From JAABQT01 sp035459025 (GTDB lineage Bacteria > Pseudomonadota > Gammaproteobacteria > Burkholderiales > SG8-39), in assembly GCA_035459025.1 (NCBI GenBank), contig DATHYT010000027.1, positions 1-64,000 of the forward strand: 64,000 nt of DNA, in the 5' to 3' direction. The notes below the pieces were generated by a model, which did not search any database, was not told the DNA's origin, and saw only the letters and a program-made list of their open reading frames with translations. The position numbers were made by a program, and so were the translations under genes. Numbering within the stretch: position 1 is the stretch's first letter; each line of letters starts with the position of its first letter. Of this stretch, positions 1-8,097 are shown in pieces.

Positions 1-663
1 CTAGCTCTCCGCCCACTGCCGCATCAGGTTGCTGTAGACCGCGGCAATCGCCGCGTTTTCCGCCGCATCCAGCCGGTCGCGCAGCCCGTCCATAATGACA
101 CTCAGGTCGTAGAGAATCTCGCGTTTCGATTCCTCGCGCACCAAGCTCTGAATCCAGAACACCGCTGCGACCCGTGTGCCGCGCCGTACTGGCTCGACCC
201 GGTGGACATTGGTCGAGCCGTACACCACCATGGCGCCTGGGGGTAGCTTGATGCGCCTCTCCGACTGGTGCTCCTGCAGGACCAGCTCACCGCCGTCATA
301 GGAATCGGGGGCGCTGAGGAACAGCGTCGCCGAAACGTCCGATCGCACCTCGTCGCCCATGATGGCGTTGTCCACGTGCGAGCCGTACGTCATGCCGACA
401 TCGTAGCGGTTGAAGATCGGCCCATGAATGCGGTGCGGCAGCGCCAGGTTGTAGAAGGTCGCATTCCGACGCAGTGCCGCCAGGACGAGCGGGGCGCACT
501 TCTTCGCGGCCTCGGCGGTGCTCTTGAGCTGCAGGTTGTTTTTCAGCTCGCGCGCGACGGCGCCCGCGGTCCCGCGCCCGTCCTCGTATGCTCCTTCGCC
601 AAGTTCGCGCATCACCGTCGCGACCTCGTCCCTATTCAGCACCCCGGGAATCTGCAGCAGCAT
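1..663 (-). CDS. PKHD-type Fe(II)/2-oxoglutarate hydroxylase, PiuC/YbiX family
   Basis: 220 residues. It should be a cytoplasmic 2-oxoglutarate and Fe(II)-dependent dioxygenase; PiuC relatives are linked to iron uptake, but the substrate is unknown. The metal triad is visible as H96-x-D98 (in YGSHVDN) and H154 (in NVHRVEP), with R164 a few residues later as the expected 2-oxoglutarate anchor. The ATG at 663 gives the usual family N-terminus (MLLQIPGVL) and length (about 225); the frame stays open upstream, but that sequence overlaps the divergent transporter gene. Stop is TAG at 1-3, so the gene is complete. No TonB receptor is visible next to it in this window. Confidence 0.9.
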   Translation of the reverse strand: MLLQIPGVLNRDEVATVMRELGEGAYEDGRGTAGAVARELKNNLQLKSTAEAAKKCAPLVLAALRRNATFYNLALPHRIHGPIFNRYDVGMTYGSHVDNAIMGDEVRSDVSATLFLSAPDSYDGGELVLQEHQSERRIKLPPGAMVVYGSTNVHRVEPVRRGTRVAAVFWIQSLVREESKREILYDLSVIMDGLRDRLDAAENAAIAAVYSNLMRQWAES

Positions 664-700
664 GCGCGCCAAGTCCGACAATCGTGGAAAATTGCGCTCG

Positions 701-1834
701 ATGATAGCACCCGCGCCCTTGCTGCTCGCCGCGCTGGCACTCGGCTTCCTCGCCGCGCCGGCCTGGAGCCAGGGCGTCACTGCGCGCACCGTGGTCCTCG
801 GCCAGTCGGCGCCGCTCACCGGGGCGCTGCAAGCCCAGGGCGAGGACATCCGCAATGGTGCGCTCGCCTACTTCCGTCCGCTGAACGACGCCGGCGGCGT
901 GCACGGGCGGCGCATCGAGCTCGCGACGCTCGACGATGCGGGCACGCCCGAGCGCGCGCTCGCCAACACGCGTCGCTTCATCGAGGAGTTCAAGGTCTTC
1001 GCGCTGTTCGGCTACGCCGACGTTGGCACGACGCGCAAGCTGCTGACGCTGGCGCAGCAGGCGCGCGTGCCGTTGGTCGGACCTGTAACGGGCGCCGCGC
1101 TGGCGCGCCAGGCCGGACGCAGCGTCTACACGGTGCGCGCTGGCCACGCCGCCGAAATCGAGAGCGTCATCGGCCACTATGCGCAGCTTGGCCTGAAGCG
1201 CTTCGCCCTGCTGCGTGCGGAGGACGCTGCCGGCGAGGAGTACCTCGCGGCAGCACGCTCGGCGTTGTCGCGCCGCGGCCTTGACGCCCCCATGGACGCG
1301 GCACTAAGGCAGGGTGCGGATGGCATCGCCGGCCTGTCGCGCGAAGCGTTCGTCGCCGATCCCGACGTCGTCATCTTCGCGCTGCCGCAGCCGCCGGCGG
1401 CGGACTTGGTGCGTGCGCTGATGCGTACGGGCAAGCGCACGCAGCTGGTCGCGCTGTCCCCGGCCGACCCCGAGCAGCTTGCCCAGGCACTCGGCGCCGA
1501 CGGCGCCGGCGTCGTGCTTTCGCAAGTGATACCGCCGCTGGTGCAGGAGTCGCTCCCCGTCGTCGCGGAATACCGCGCCGCGATCGAAGCCGAGACCGGG
1601 CGCAAGGCGTACTCACCTGCTTCGTTCGAGGCCTATATCGCCGCCAAGGTGTTCGCCGAGGCCGTGCGCCGCGTCGGCCCGACGCTGACGCGCGACGCGC
1701 TGCTGCTGGCGCTCGACGCGATGGCCTATCACGATGTCGGTGGCCATACCGTGAGATTCTCGCGCACCCGCCGCCAGGGGAGCGAGCGCATCTACCTGCT
1801 GGCGCTCACGCGCGACGGCAAGCTGCTGCACTGA
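701..1834 (+). CDS. ABC transporter periplasmic binding protein, Leu/Ile/Val-type
   Basis: 377 residues. A type I periplasmic binding protein of the branched-chain amino acid (LivJ) family, expected to deliver a small ligand to an ABC permease. Residues 1-24 form a signal peptide ending near AAPAWSQ, followed by the family opening strand (TVVLGQSAPLTGALQAQG) and the NDAGGVHGR segment. ATG 701 was chosen because it starts the signal peptide; the frame is open upstream but antisense to the divergent hydroxylase. Only 37 bases separate the two starts. No permease or ATPase gene is adjacent, so it is an orphan receptor here. The ligand cannot be told from sequence. Confidence 0.88.
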   Translation: MIAPAPLLLAALALGFLAAPAWSQGVTARTVVLGQSAPLTGALQAQGEDIRNGALAYFRPLNDAGGVHGRRIELATLDDAGTPERALANTRRFIEEFKVFALFGYADVGTTRKLLTLAQQARVPLVGPVTGAALARQAGRSVYTVRAGHAAEIESVIGHYAQLGLKRFALLRAEDAAGEEYLAAARSALSRRGLDAPMDAALRQGADGIAGLSREAFVADPDVVIFALPQPPAADLVRALMRTGKRTQLVALSPADPEQLAQALGADGAGVVLSQVIPPLVQESLPVVAEYRAAIEAETGRKAYSPASFEAYIAAKVFAEAVRRVGPTLTRDALLLALDAMAYHDVGGHTVRFSRTRRQGSERIYLLALTRDGKLLH

Positions 1835-1840
1835 GCAGCG

Positions 1841-3205
1841 CTAGGCGCGCCGCCAGGCCGTGCCCTGCGGACCGTCCTCCAGGATGATGCCAAAGCCCTC
1901 GAGCTCCGCGCGGATGCGGTCGGCCAGAGCAAAGTCCTTCGCCTTGCGCGCCGCGAGGCGCGCCGCAATGCGCTCCTCGATCCATGCCGAGTCCACGTTG
2001 CCGGCCACCCCCGCCCGCAGGAACTCCCCGGCCTCGCGTTGCAGGATGCCGAGCACTCCGCCCAGCGCGCGCAGCTGCCCGGCGAGCTCCGCGCGGCCTC
2101 GATTCACCTCGTTGGCGAGCTCGAACAGCACCGCGACCGCCTCCGGCGTGCCGAAATCGTCGTCCATCGCCGCCTTGAAGCGCTGCGCGCGCGGCTCACC
2201 CCAGTCGATGGGGCCGACCGATGCGGGCGCGCCCTTCAGCGCCGTGTACAGCCGCGTCAGCGCCTGCTTCGCATCCTCGAGGTGCGCATCGGAATAGTTC
2301 AGCGGACTGCGGTAGTGGGCGCGCAAAATGAAGAACCGCACCACCTCGGCGTCGAAGCGCTGCAGCACATCGCGGATGAGGAAGAAGTTGCCCAGCGACT
2401 TGGACATCTTTTCCTCGTCCACGCGCACGAACCCGTTGTGCATCCAGATGTTGACGAACGGCCGTCCGCTCGCGCCCTCGGATTGCGCAATCTCGTTCTC
2501 GTGGTGCGGAAACTGCAGGTCCTGGCCGCCGCCGTGGATGTCGAAATGCTCGCCGAGCAGCGCGCAGCTCATCGCCGAGCACTCGATGTGCCAGCCGGGC
2601 CGGCCCGGTCCCCAGCGCGATTCCCACGCCGGTTCGCCGGCTTTCGCGCGCTTCCACAGCACGAAGTCGAGCGGATCGTCCTTGGACGCGTCGACCTCGA
2701 CGCGCTCGCCGGCGCGCAGCTCGTCGAGGCTCTTGCCCGAGAGCTTGCCGTAGCCCGAAAAGCGCCGCACGGCGAAGTTCACGTCGCCGGAGGATGAGCG
2801 GTAAGCAAGGCGCCGCTGCTCGAGGCGCTCGATCAGCTCGAGCATTTGCGGCACGTACTGCGTGGCGCGCGGCTCGTGGTCGGGCTTTTCCACGCCGAGC
2901 GCGGCGAGGTCCTCATCCATGGCGCGGATGAAGCGCGCGGTCACGTCGGCGACCGCCTCCCCATGTTCCGCTGCGCGCCGGATGATCTTGTCGTCGATGT
3001 CGGTGATGTTGCGTACGTAGGTGACGCGGTAGCCGCCAGCGCGCAGCCACCGGCGCACGACGTCGAATACCACCATCACGCGGGCATGGCCGAGGTGACA
3101 ATAGTCGTACACCGTCATCCCGCATACGTACATGCGCGCTTCGCCTGGACGGATTGGCGTGAAGTCCTGTTTTTGCCGCGCCAGCGAGTTGAAGATTCGG
3201 AGCAT
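1841..3205 (-). CDS. cysS: cysteinyl-tRNA synthetase
   Basis: 454 residues. Charges tRNA-Cys with cysteine in the cytoplasm. Class I signatures are present: HLGH at 37-40 (HIGH motif) and KMSKS at 266-270. The zinc site is C28, C209, H234 and E238 (in FPHHENE). The C-terminus has the usual short helical anticodon domain with the ARKAKDFALADRIR segment. ATG 3205 gives the standard N-terminus MLRIFNSLAR; the frame extends about 157 codons upstream but that part overlaps the divergent TPR gene and has no family similarity. It is convergent with the binding-protein gene, stops being 6 bases apart. Confidence 0.97.
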   Translation of the reverse strand: MLRIFNSLARQKQDFTPIRPGEARMYVCGMTVYDYCHLGHARVMVVFDVVRRWLRAGGYRVTYVRNITDIDDKIIRRAAEHGEAVADVTARFIRAMDEDLAALGVEKPDHEPRATQYVPQMLELIERLEQRRLAYRSSSGDVNFAVRRFSGYGKLSGKSLDELRAGERVEVDASKDDPLDFVLWKRAKAGEPAWESRWGPGRPGWHIECSAMSCALLGEHFDIHGGGQDLQFPHHENEIAQSEGASGRPFVNIWMHNGFVRVDEEKMSKSLGNFFLIRDVLQRFDAEVVRFFILRAHYRSPLNYSDAHLEDAKQALTRLYTALKGAPASVGPIDWGEPRAQRFKAAMDDDFGTPEAVAVLFELANEVNRGRAELAGQLRALGGVLGILQREAGEFLRAGVAGNVDSAWIEERIAARLAARKAKDFALADRIRAELEGFGIILEDGPQGTAWRRA

Positions 3206-3238
3206 CGGGGGGCTGTGCGTGGCTTGGCCGCCGCTCGG

Positions 3239-3267
3239 TTGTGATCCCGCGGGGCTTAGTCTAGAAT
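3239..3267 (+). promoter_or_regulatory. sigma-70-type promoter of the envelope operon
   Basis: TTGTGA at 3239-3244 and TAGAAT at 3262-3267 with exactly 17 bases between them. Transcription would begin near 3274, about 30 bases before the ATG at 3305. It would drive the TPR protein, L,D-transpeptidase, cyclophilin and lpxH genes. Read directly from sequence; activity is inferred. Confidence 0.55.
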
Positions 3268-3304
3268 CAGCAAGTTTCCGTATATCCTTGAAAACTATAA
3301 CACA

Positions 3305-4300
3305 ATGCATGTCTTGAGCGCGCCCCGACTGAGCCTCGCGGCGCTCGCCGCCGCAATCATCCTGGCGGGCACGCCTGCACGGGCCGACGAGCTCGCCGAG
3401 GCGAGCAAGCTGTTGCGCGCGGGCCAGCACCAGCAGGCCTTGGAGCGCGTCAACAAGGCGCTCGCGGCCAAGCCCGCCGATCCACAGGGCCGCTTCCTGA
3501 AAGGTGTCATCTACGCCGAGCAGGGCAACGCCGGGGCGGCGGTCGAGATCTTCCGCAAGCTCACCGAGGATTACCCGGAGCTGCCCGAGCCGTACAACAA
3601 CCTGGCCGTGGTCTATGCGTCGCAGGGCCAGTACGACAAGGCGCGCGCGGCGCTCGAGCAATCGATCCGCACGCATCCGAGCTATGCCACGGCTTACGAG
3701 AACCTGGGCGACGTGTATGCCAAGCTGGCAAGCCAGGCCTACGACAAGGCACTGAAGCTCGATTCGACGAATGCCGGGGCGCAGAACAAGCTGGCCCTGG
3801 TGCGCGAACTGGTCGGGTCTGCGCCGAGCGAGAAATCGGCCCCCCTGGTAACTGCCACCGCCAGCCCGGCGCCGAAGGCGGCACCGGCGCCGGAAGTACC
3901 GCCCAAGCCCGCGCCGGCCAAGCCGGCGCCCAAGGCAGCCGCGCCGGCCGCCGCACCCGGCAAAGACGTGCTCGAAGCGGTGGCGGCCTGGGCCGACGCC
4001 TGGTCGCGCCAGGATGCCGAGGCCTACCTGGCGGCCTACGCCAAGGACTTCCGCACGCCGAAGGGCGAGCCGCGCGACGCATGGGAGAAGCAGCGGCGCG
4101 CGCGTATCGCCGCGCCCAAGTCGATCGTCGTGAAGGTCGATAACGAGCAGGTGAGTCCGGCCGGCGATGGACGCGTGCGCGTCACCTTCCGCCAGGACTA
4201 CCAGTCCGACGTGTTCAGCGGCAGCGCCACCAAGACGCTGCTGATGGGCAAGTCCGCGGACGGGCGCTGGCGCATCCTGCAGGAGCAGGTGTCAAACTGA
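3305..4300 (+). CDS. secreted TPR protein with C-terminal NTF2-like domain
   Basis: 331 residues. Residues 1-27 form a signal peptide (cleavage near TPARADE), so it acts in the periplasm. Residues about 30-165 are tetratricopeptide repeats (for example ASQGQYDKARAALEQSI), then a Pro/Ala/Lys-rich linker to about 220, then an NTF2/SnoaL-like fold to the end. The last domain closely resembles the C-terminus of the next gene (shared pattern W-A-D-A-W-x-x-x-D-x-E-x-Y, then R-Q-D-Y and G-R-W-R-I-L). The stop overlaps the next start as TGATG, so the two are translationally coupled. The ATG has no clear Shine-Dalgarno sequence. It is probably an envelope partner of the transpeptidase. Confidence 0.85.
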   Translation: MHVLSAPRLSLAALAAAIILAGTPARADELAEASKLLRAGQHQQALERVNKALAAKPADPQGRFLKGVIYAEQGNAGAAVEIFRKLTEDYPELPEPYNNLAVVYASQGQYDKARAALEQSIRTHPSYATAYENLGDVYAKLASQAYDKALKLDSTNAGAQNKLALVRELVGSAPSEKSAPLVTATASPAPKAAPAPEVPPKPAPAKPAPKAAAPAAAPGKDVLEAVAAWADAWSRQDAEAYLAAYAKDFRTPKGEPRDAWEKQRRARIAAPKSIVVKVDNEQVSPAGDGRVRVTFRQDYQSDVFSGSATKTLLMGKSADGRWRILQEQVSN

Positions 4301-5469
4301 TGCGCGGCGCGGCGCTCCTGCGCATCGCCGCCGCGGCGCTCCTGCTGCCGCTGGCGAGCCTCGCCTCATCGCCCGAGCCTGCCCTGTCCGGCGTGGTCGA
4401 GGCGATCGAGGCCAACCGCCTGGACCTCGCGCTGGAGCGGGTCGAGAAGCTGATCGCCACGCACCCGAACTTCCGACTCGCGCACCTGATCCGCGGCGAC
4501 CTGCTGCTCGCGCGTGCGCGGCCCCTGCAGACCTTCGGCAACGTGGTGAAGACCGTGCCGCGCGAGAAGGTGGAGGACCTGCGCGCCGAAGCGCTCGCCC
4601 GCCTGCGCGCCCTGCGCGAGGAGCGGCCGCACGCCGAGCGCCTGCCGCGCGCCATCCTGCAGCTGCGACCGGACCAGAGGCACGCGCTGCTGGTCGATTC
4701 GCGGCATTCGCGTCTCTACGTATTCGAGAACGTCGATGGCCGACCGCAGTATGTCGCCGACTACTATGTCTCGCTGGGCAAGCGCGGCGTCGACAAGGCG
4801 CGCGAGGGCGACCAAAAGACGCCCATCGGCGTGTACCACGTGACCGCCAACCTGCCGCGCCAGAAGCTCACCGATTTCTACGGCGCGGGCGCCTATCCGA
4901 TCAATTATCCGAACGAGTGGGACCGGCAGCGCGGCCGCAACGGCTACGGCATCTGGGTGCACGGCACGCCGCCCGATACCTACAGCCGGCCGCCGCGCGC
5001 AAGCGACGGCTGCATCGTGCTCGCCAATCCCGACCTGCTGTCAGTCGGACGGCTGATGCAGGTCGGCATGACGCCGGTGATCATCGCCGACGAGATCGAG
5101 TGGACGGACGCCGGTCAGCTGGCTGCCGAGCGCAGTTCGCTGGCGCTTGCCCTGGAGCGCTGGCGCGCCGACTGGGAAAGCCGCGATACCGAGCGTTATC
5201 TCACGCATTACGCAGACGAGTTCCGCGCTGGCCGTCAGGATCGCAAGACCTGGGCTGCGCACAAGCGCAGCGTCAACGGCGCAAAGTCCTGGATCCGTGT
5301 CGCGCTCGACAAGGTGTCGATGCTTCGCTACCCGCGCGAGTCCGACGTCGTGGTCGTCACTTTCGAGCAGGACTACCGCTCGAGCAACCTTTCCAACACC
5401 ATGCGCAAGCTGCAGTACTGGAAGAAGGCAAACGGCCGCTGGCGCATCCTTTACGAGGGCGCCGCATGA
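4300..5469 (+). CDS. L,D-transpeptidase (YkuD) with C-terminal NTF2-like domain
   Basis: 389 residues. Periplasmic L,D-transpeptidase that would cross-link peptidoglycan or attach proteins to it. Signal peptide 1-22; a helical region 25-110; the YkuD catalytic domain about 126-260 with H221 (WVHGTPPD) and the catalytic C238 in ASDGCIVL; an NTF2-like domain about 285-389. The same terminal domain ends the preceding TPR protein. This layout matches the Cds6-type transpeptidases known in proteobacteria. ATG 4300 overlaps the upstream stop by one base, and the stop overlaps the cyclophilin start (ATGA). Confidence 0.92.
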   Translation: MRGAALLRIAAAALLLPLASLASSPEPALSGVVEAIEANRLDLALERVEKLIATHPNFRLAHLIRGDLLLARARPLQTFGNVVKTVPREKVEDLRAEALARLRALREERPHAERLPRAILQLRPDQRHALLVDSRHSRLYVFENVDGRPQYVADYYVSLGKRGVDKAREGDQKTPIGVYHVTANLPRQKLTDFYGAGAYPINYPNEWDRQRGRNGYGIWVHGTPPDTYSRPPRASDGCIVLANPDLLSVGRLMQVGMTPVIIADEIEWTDAGQLAAERSSLALALERWRADWESRDTERYLTHYADEFRAGRQDRKTWAAHKRSVNGAKSWIRVALDKVSMLRYPRESDVVVVTFEQDYRSSNLSNTMRKLQYWKKANGRWRILYEGAA

Positions 5470-6065
5470 AATTCAGACTGTCCAGCCTGTGGAAACCCCT
5501 GGTCGTGCTTTCGGCCGCAGCGGCCGGGCCCGGCGCGCTCGCCGCCGAGCCCCAGGTGGACCTCAAGACCAGCGCCGGCACCATCCGGCTCGAGCTCTAC
5601 CCCGCCAAGGCGCCGAAGACGGTGGCCAACTTCCTGCTGTACGTGAAGGACGGCCATTTCGACGGCACCATCTTCCACCGCGTGATCCCGGGCTTCATGA
5701 TCCAGGGCGGCGGCTTCGATCCGGGCTTCAAGCAGAAGGCGACGCGCGCCCCGGTGGTCAATGAAGCGCAAAGCGCGGTGAAGGCCGGGCTGAAGAACGA
5801 AGTCGGCACCGTCGCCATGGCGCGCACCTCGGATCCGAACTCGGCCACTGCGCAGTTCTTCATCAACGTGAACGACAACGCCTTCCTCAACTGGGGCGAC
5901 CCGCGCAGCGACGGCAACGGCTACGCCGTGTTCGGCAAGGTGGTCTCCGGGATGGACGTGGTGACGAAGATCGCCAAGACGCCGACCGGCCCGGGCGGAC
6001 CGTTCCGCAGCGACGTGCCGCGCGAGGCGGTGGTGATCCAGTCGGCCACCGTGGTCGGCAAGTAG
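5466..6065 (+). CDS. ppiA: periplasmic cyclophilin-type peptidyl-prolyl isomerase
   Basis: 199 residues. Accelerates cis-trans isomerisation of proline bonds during folding of exported proteins. A signal peptide (1 to about 26, ending ALAAEP) places it in the periplasm. Cyclophilin signatures: APKTVANFLLYV, FDGTIFHRVIPGFMIQGG (active-site Arg in FHRV), and NSATAQFFINV. ATG 5466 overlaps the transpeptidase stop as ATGA. Related beta-proteobacteria often have a second, cytoplasmic cyclophilin before lpxH; here there is only one. Confidence 0.95.
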   Translation: MKFRLSSLWKPLVVLSAAAAGPGALAAEPQVDLKTSAGTIRLELYPAKAPKTVANFLLYVKDGHFDGTIFHRVIPGFMIQGGGFDPGFKQKATRAPVVNEAQSAVKAGLKNEVGTVAMARTSDPNSATAQFFINVNDNAFLNWGDPRSDGNGYAVFGKVVSGMDVVTKIAKTPTGPGGPFRSDVPREAVVIQSATVVGK

Positions 6066-6074
6066 CCCGGCGGC

Positions 6075-6809
6075 GTGCCCGCCACGCTGTTCATCTCGGA
6101 CCTGCATCTCTCGGGCGAGCGCCCGGCGACCAACGAGCGGTTCTTCGAGTTCCTGCGCACGCAGGCGTCGCACGCGGCAGCGCTGTACGTGCTTGGCGAC
6201 CTGTTCGAGTACTGGATCGGCGACGACGAGCTCGCCGCCGCGGACGGCGACCCGCTGGCGCGGCGCGTCGCCGATGCGCTCGGAGAAGTGTCGCACCGGG
6301 GCGTGAGCGTGGCGTTCATGCACGGCAACCGCGACTTCCTCGTCGGCCAACGTTTTGGCGAAGCGAGCGGTGCGCGCCTGCTCGAGGATCCGTCGGTGGA
6401 GGAGATCGGGGGCGTGCGTACGCTGCTGATGCACGGCGACACCCTGTGCACCGACGATCACGACTACCAGGCCTGGCGCCGCACCGCGCGCTCGAGCGAG
6501 TGGCAGCGCCAGTTCCTCGCCAAGACCCTGCCCGAGCGACGCGCCGCGCTGCAGGCGCTGCGCGAGAAGAGCAAAGAGGTCGTCGGCGCGAAGCCGGCCG
6601 AGATCATGGACGTGAACGACACTGCAGTGCGCGGAGCGCTGCGTGCGCACGACCTGACGCGCCTTGTGCATGGACACACGCACCGTGCGGCGCGCCACGC
6701 GCTGGAAGTCGACGGCCGGCGCTGCGAGCGCTGGGTGCTGCCCGACTGGTACGGGCGCGGCGGCTACCTCGCCGTCGATGACGCCGGTCCGCGACTGATG
6801 GGCTTCTAG
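6075..6809 (+). CDS. lpxH: UDP-2,3-diacylglucosamine pyrophosphatase
   Basis: 244 residues. Hydrolyses UDP-2,3-diacylglucosamine to lipid X and UMP, the fourth step of lipid A synthesis, at the inner membrane. Calcineurin-like metal ligands are in place: D9-x-H11 (SDLHLS), D42 (LGDLFE), N85 (HGNRD), H120 (MHGD) and the HGHTHR motif near the C-terminus. The start is GTG at 6075, 9 bases after the cyclophilin stop; no ATG gives the MPATLFISDLHL opening. The last 4 bases overlap the end of convergent metZ. Confidence 0.95.
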   Translation: MPATLFISDLHLSGERPATNERFFEFLRTQASHAAALYVLGDLFEYWIGDDELAAADGDPLARRVADALGEVSHRGVSVAFMHGNRDFLVGQRFGEASGARLLEDPSVEEIGGVRTLLMHGDTLCTDDHDYQAWRRTARSSEWQRQFLAKTLPERRAALQALREKSKEVVGAKPAEIMDVNDTAVRGALRAHDLTRLVHGHTHRAARHALEVDGRRCERWVLPDWYGRGGYLAVDDAGPRLMGF

Positions 6810-7978
6810 CCCAATCCGCGCGCCAGGTCGGCCTTCAGGTCCTCGACACCCTCCAGGCCCACCGCGAGCCGGATGAGGCCGTCGCCGATACCCGAAGCGG
6901 CGCGGGCCTCCGGTGTCAGGCGCCCGTGGGTCGTCGTCGCCGGGTGCGTGATGGTCGTCTTCACGTCGCCCAGGTTGCCGGTGATCGAGATGAGCTGCGT
7001 CGAGTCGATCACCTTCCACGCCGCCTCCTTGCCGCCTTTCACGTCGAAAGAGACGATGGCGCCGCCGGCGCGCTGCTGGCGCTTTGCGAGTGTGTGCTGC
7101 GGGTGGCTCGGCAAGCCCGGGTAGTAGACACGGGCCACCTGCGGATGGCCTTCAAGCCATTGCGCCACGGCCAGCGCGCGCTCCGACTGCGCCAGCATGC
7201 GGATCTCCAGCGTCTCCATCCCCTTGAGGATGACCCAGGCGTTGAACGGCGAGATCGACGGCCCGGCGGTACGCAGGAACCCCACCAGGCCGTCCAGCAC
7301 GGGCCCCTTGGCGCCGGCGACTGCACCGCCGAGAACGCGCCCCTGGCCATCGAGATACTTCGTGGCCGAATGGATCACCAGGTCCGCCCCGAGCGCAAGC
7401 GGGCGCTGCAGCGCCGGCGTGCACAGGCAGTTGTCCACGGCCAGGGTCGCCCCCGCCTTTCTTGCCACCGCGGCGACGGCGCCGAGGTCGGCCACCTCCC
7501 CCAGCGGGTTGGAGGGCGATTCCAGGAACAAGAGCCGCGTGTTCGGCCGCACCGCCCGCTGCCACTCGTCGATGCGGCTCAGCGGCACGAACGTCGTTTC
7601 GATGCCGAACTTCGGCAGTAGCGTCGAGAACAGCTGCACGGTCGCGCCGAAGATGGCGTTCGAGGACACGATGTGGTCGCCTGCCTTGAGCAGGACCATC
7701 GCCGTGGCGAGGATCGCCGACATGCCAGACGCGGTCGCGACGCACGCCTGCGCGCCCTCGAGCGCCGCAAGCCGGTCCTGCATCATCGTGACGGTCGGGT
7801 TGGTGTAGCGCGAGTAGACGAAGTCCTCGCCGCCGCCGGCGAATCCCGCAGCGGCCTGCGCCGCGTTCTCGAACACGTAGCTCGAGGTGAGGAACAGGGC
7901 CTCGGAATGTTCCTTGAAGTCGGTGCGGCGCTGGCCGGCGCGTACCCCCAGCGTGGATTGCTCGAACGGCTTTGCCAT
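6806..7978 (-). CDS. metZ: O-succinylhomoserine sulfhydrylase
   Basis: 390 residues. PLP enzyme that makes homocysteine from O-succinylhomoserine and sulfide, bypassing cystathionine. Cys/Met-metabolism family hallmarks: YSRYTNPT at 55-62, ATASGMSAI at 81-89, and the PLP lysine K207 in HSATKYLDGQG. The ATG at 7978 gives the normal family opening. A terminator-like hairpin ends 7 bases before this ATG and includes the only plausible Shine-Dalgarno sequence, so expression may depend on that structure. Last gene of the leuC-to-metZ block; its stop overlaps lpxH by 4 bases. Confidence 0.95.
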   Translation of the reverse strand: MAKPFEQSTLGVRAGQRRTDFKEHSEALFLTSSYVFENAAQAAAGFAGGGEDFVYSRYTNPTVTMMQDRLAALEGAQACVATASGMSAILATAMVLLKAGDHIVSSNAIFGATVQLFSTLLPKFGIETTFVPLSRIDEWQRAVRPNTRLLFLESPSNPLGEVADLGAVAAVARKAGATLAVDNCLCTPALQRPLALGADLVIHSATKYLDGQGRVLGGAVAGAKGPVLDGLVGFLRTAGPSISPFNAWVILKGMETLEIRMLAQSERALAVAQWLEGHPQVARVYYPGLPSHPQHTLAKRQQRAGGAIVSFDVKGGKEAAWKVIDSTQLISITGNLGDVKTTITHPATTTHGRLTPEARAASGIGDGLIRLAVGLEGVEDLKADLARGLG

Positions 7979-8016
7979 AAAAAAACCCGGTCCTTTCGTT
8001 CACTAAGCGGACCGGG
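7979..8016 (-). terminator. intrinsic terminator-like hairpin abutting the metZ start
   Basis: On the minus strand CCCGGTCC (8016-8009), a 15-base loop, then GGACCGGG (7993-7986), followed by seven T residues (7985-7979) and directly by the metZ ATG. The stem is a perfect 8 base pairs of mostly G and C. It has the form of a Rho-independent terminator after purF. Because AAAGGA, the likely metZ ribosome binding site, lies at the loop/stem border, it could also act as an attenuator or a translation block. The fold is read from sequence; the function is inferred. Confidence 0.7.
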
Positions 8017-8097
8017 CTTCCTCGGCACGCTTTAGCTGTATTTGTAACGCGCCCGCAAGCTGTGGCTCAAATCGGCGCGAAACGCACTATAGCAAAT

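Noticed and set aside
7979..8097. A known SAM or SAH riboswitch upstream of metZ
   Set aside because: The hairpin is clear but I could not match the 119-base leader to any conserved riboswitch core.
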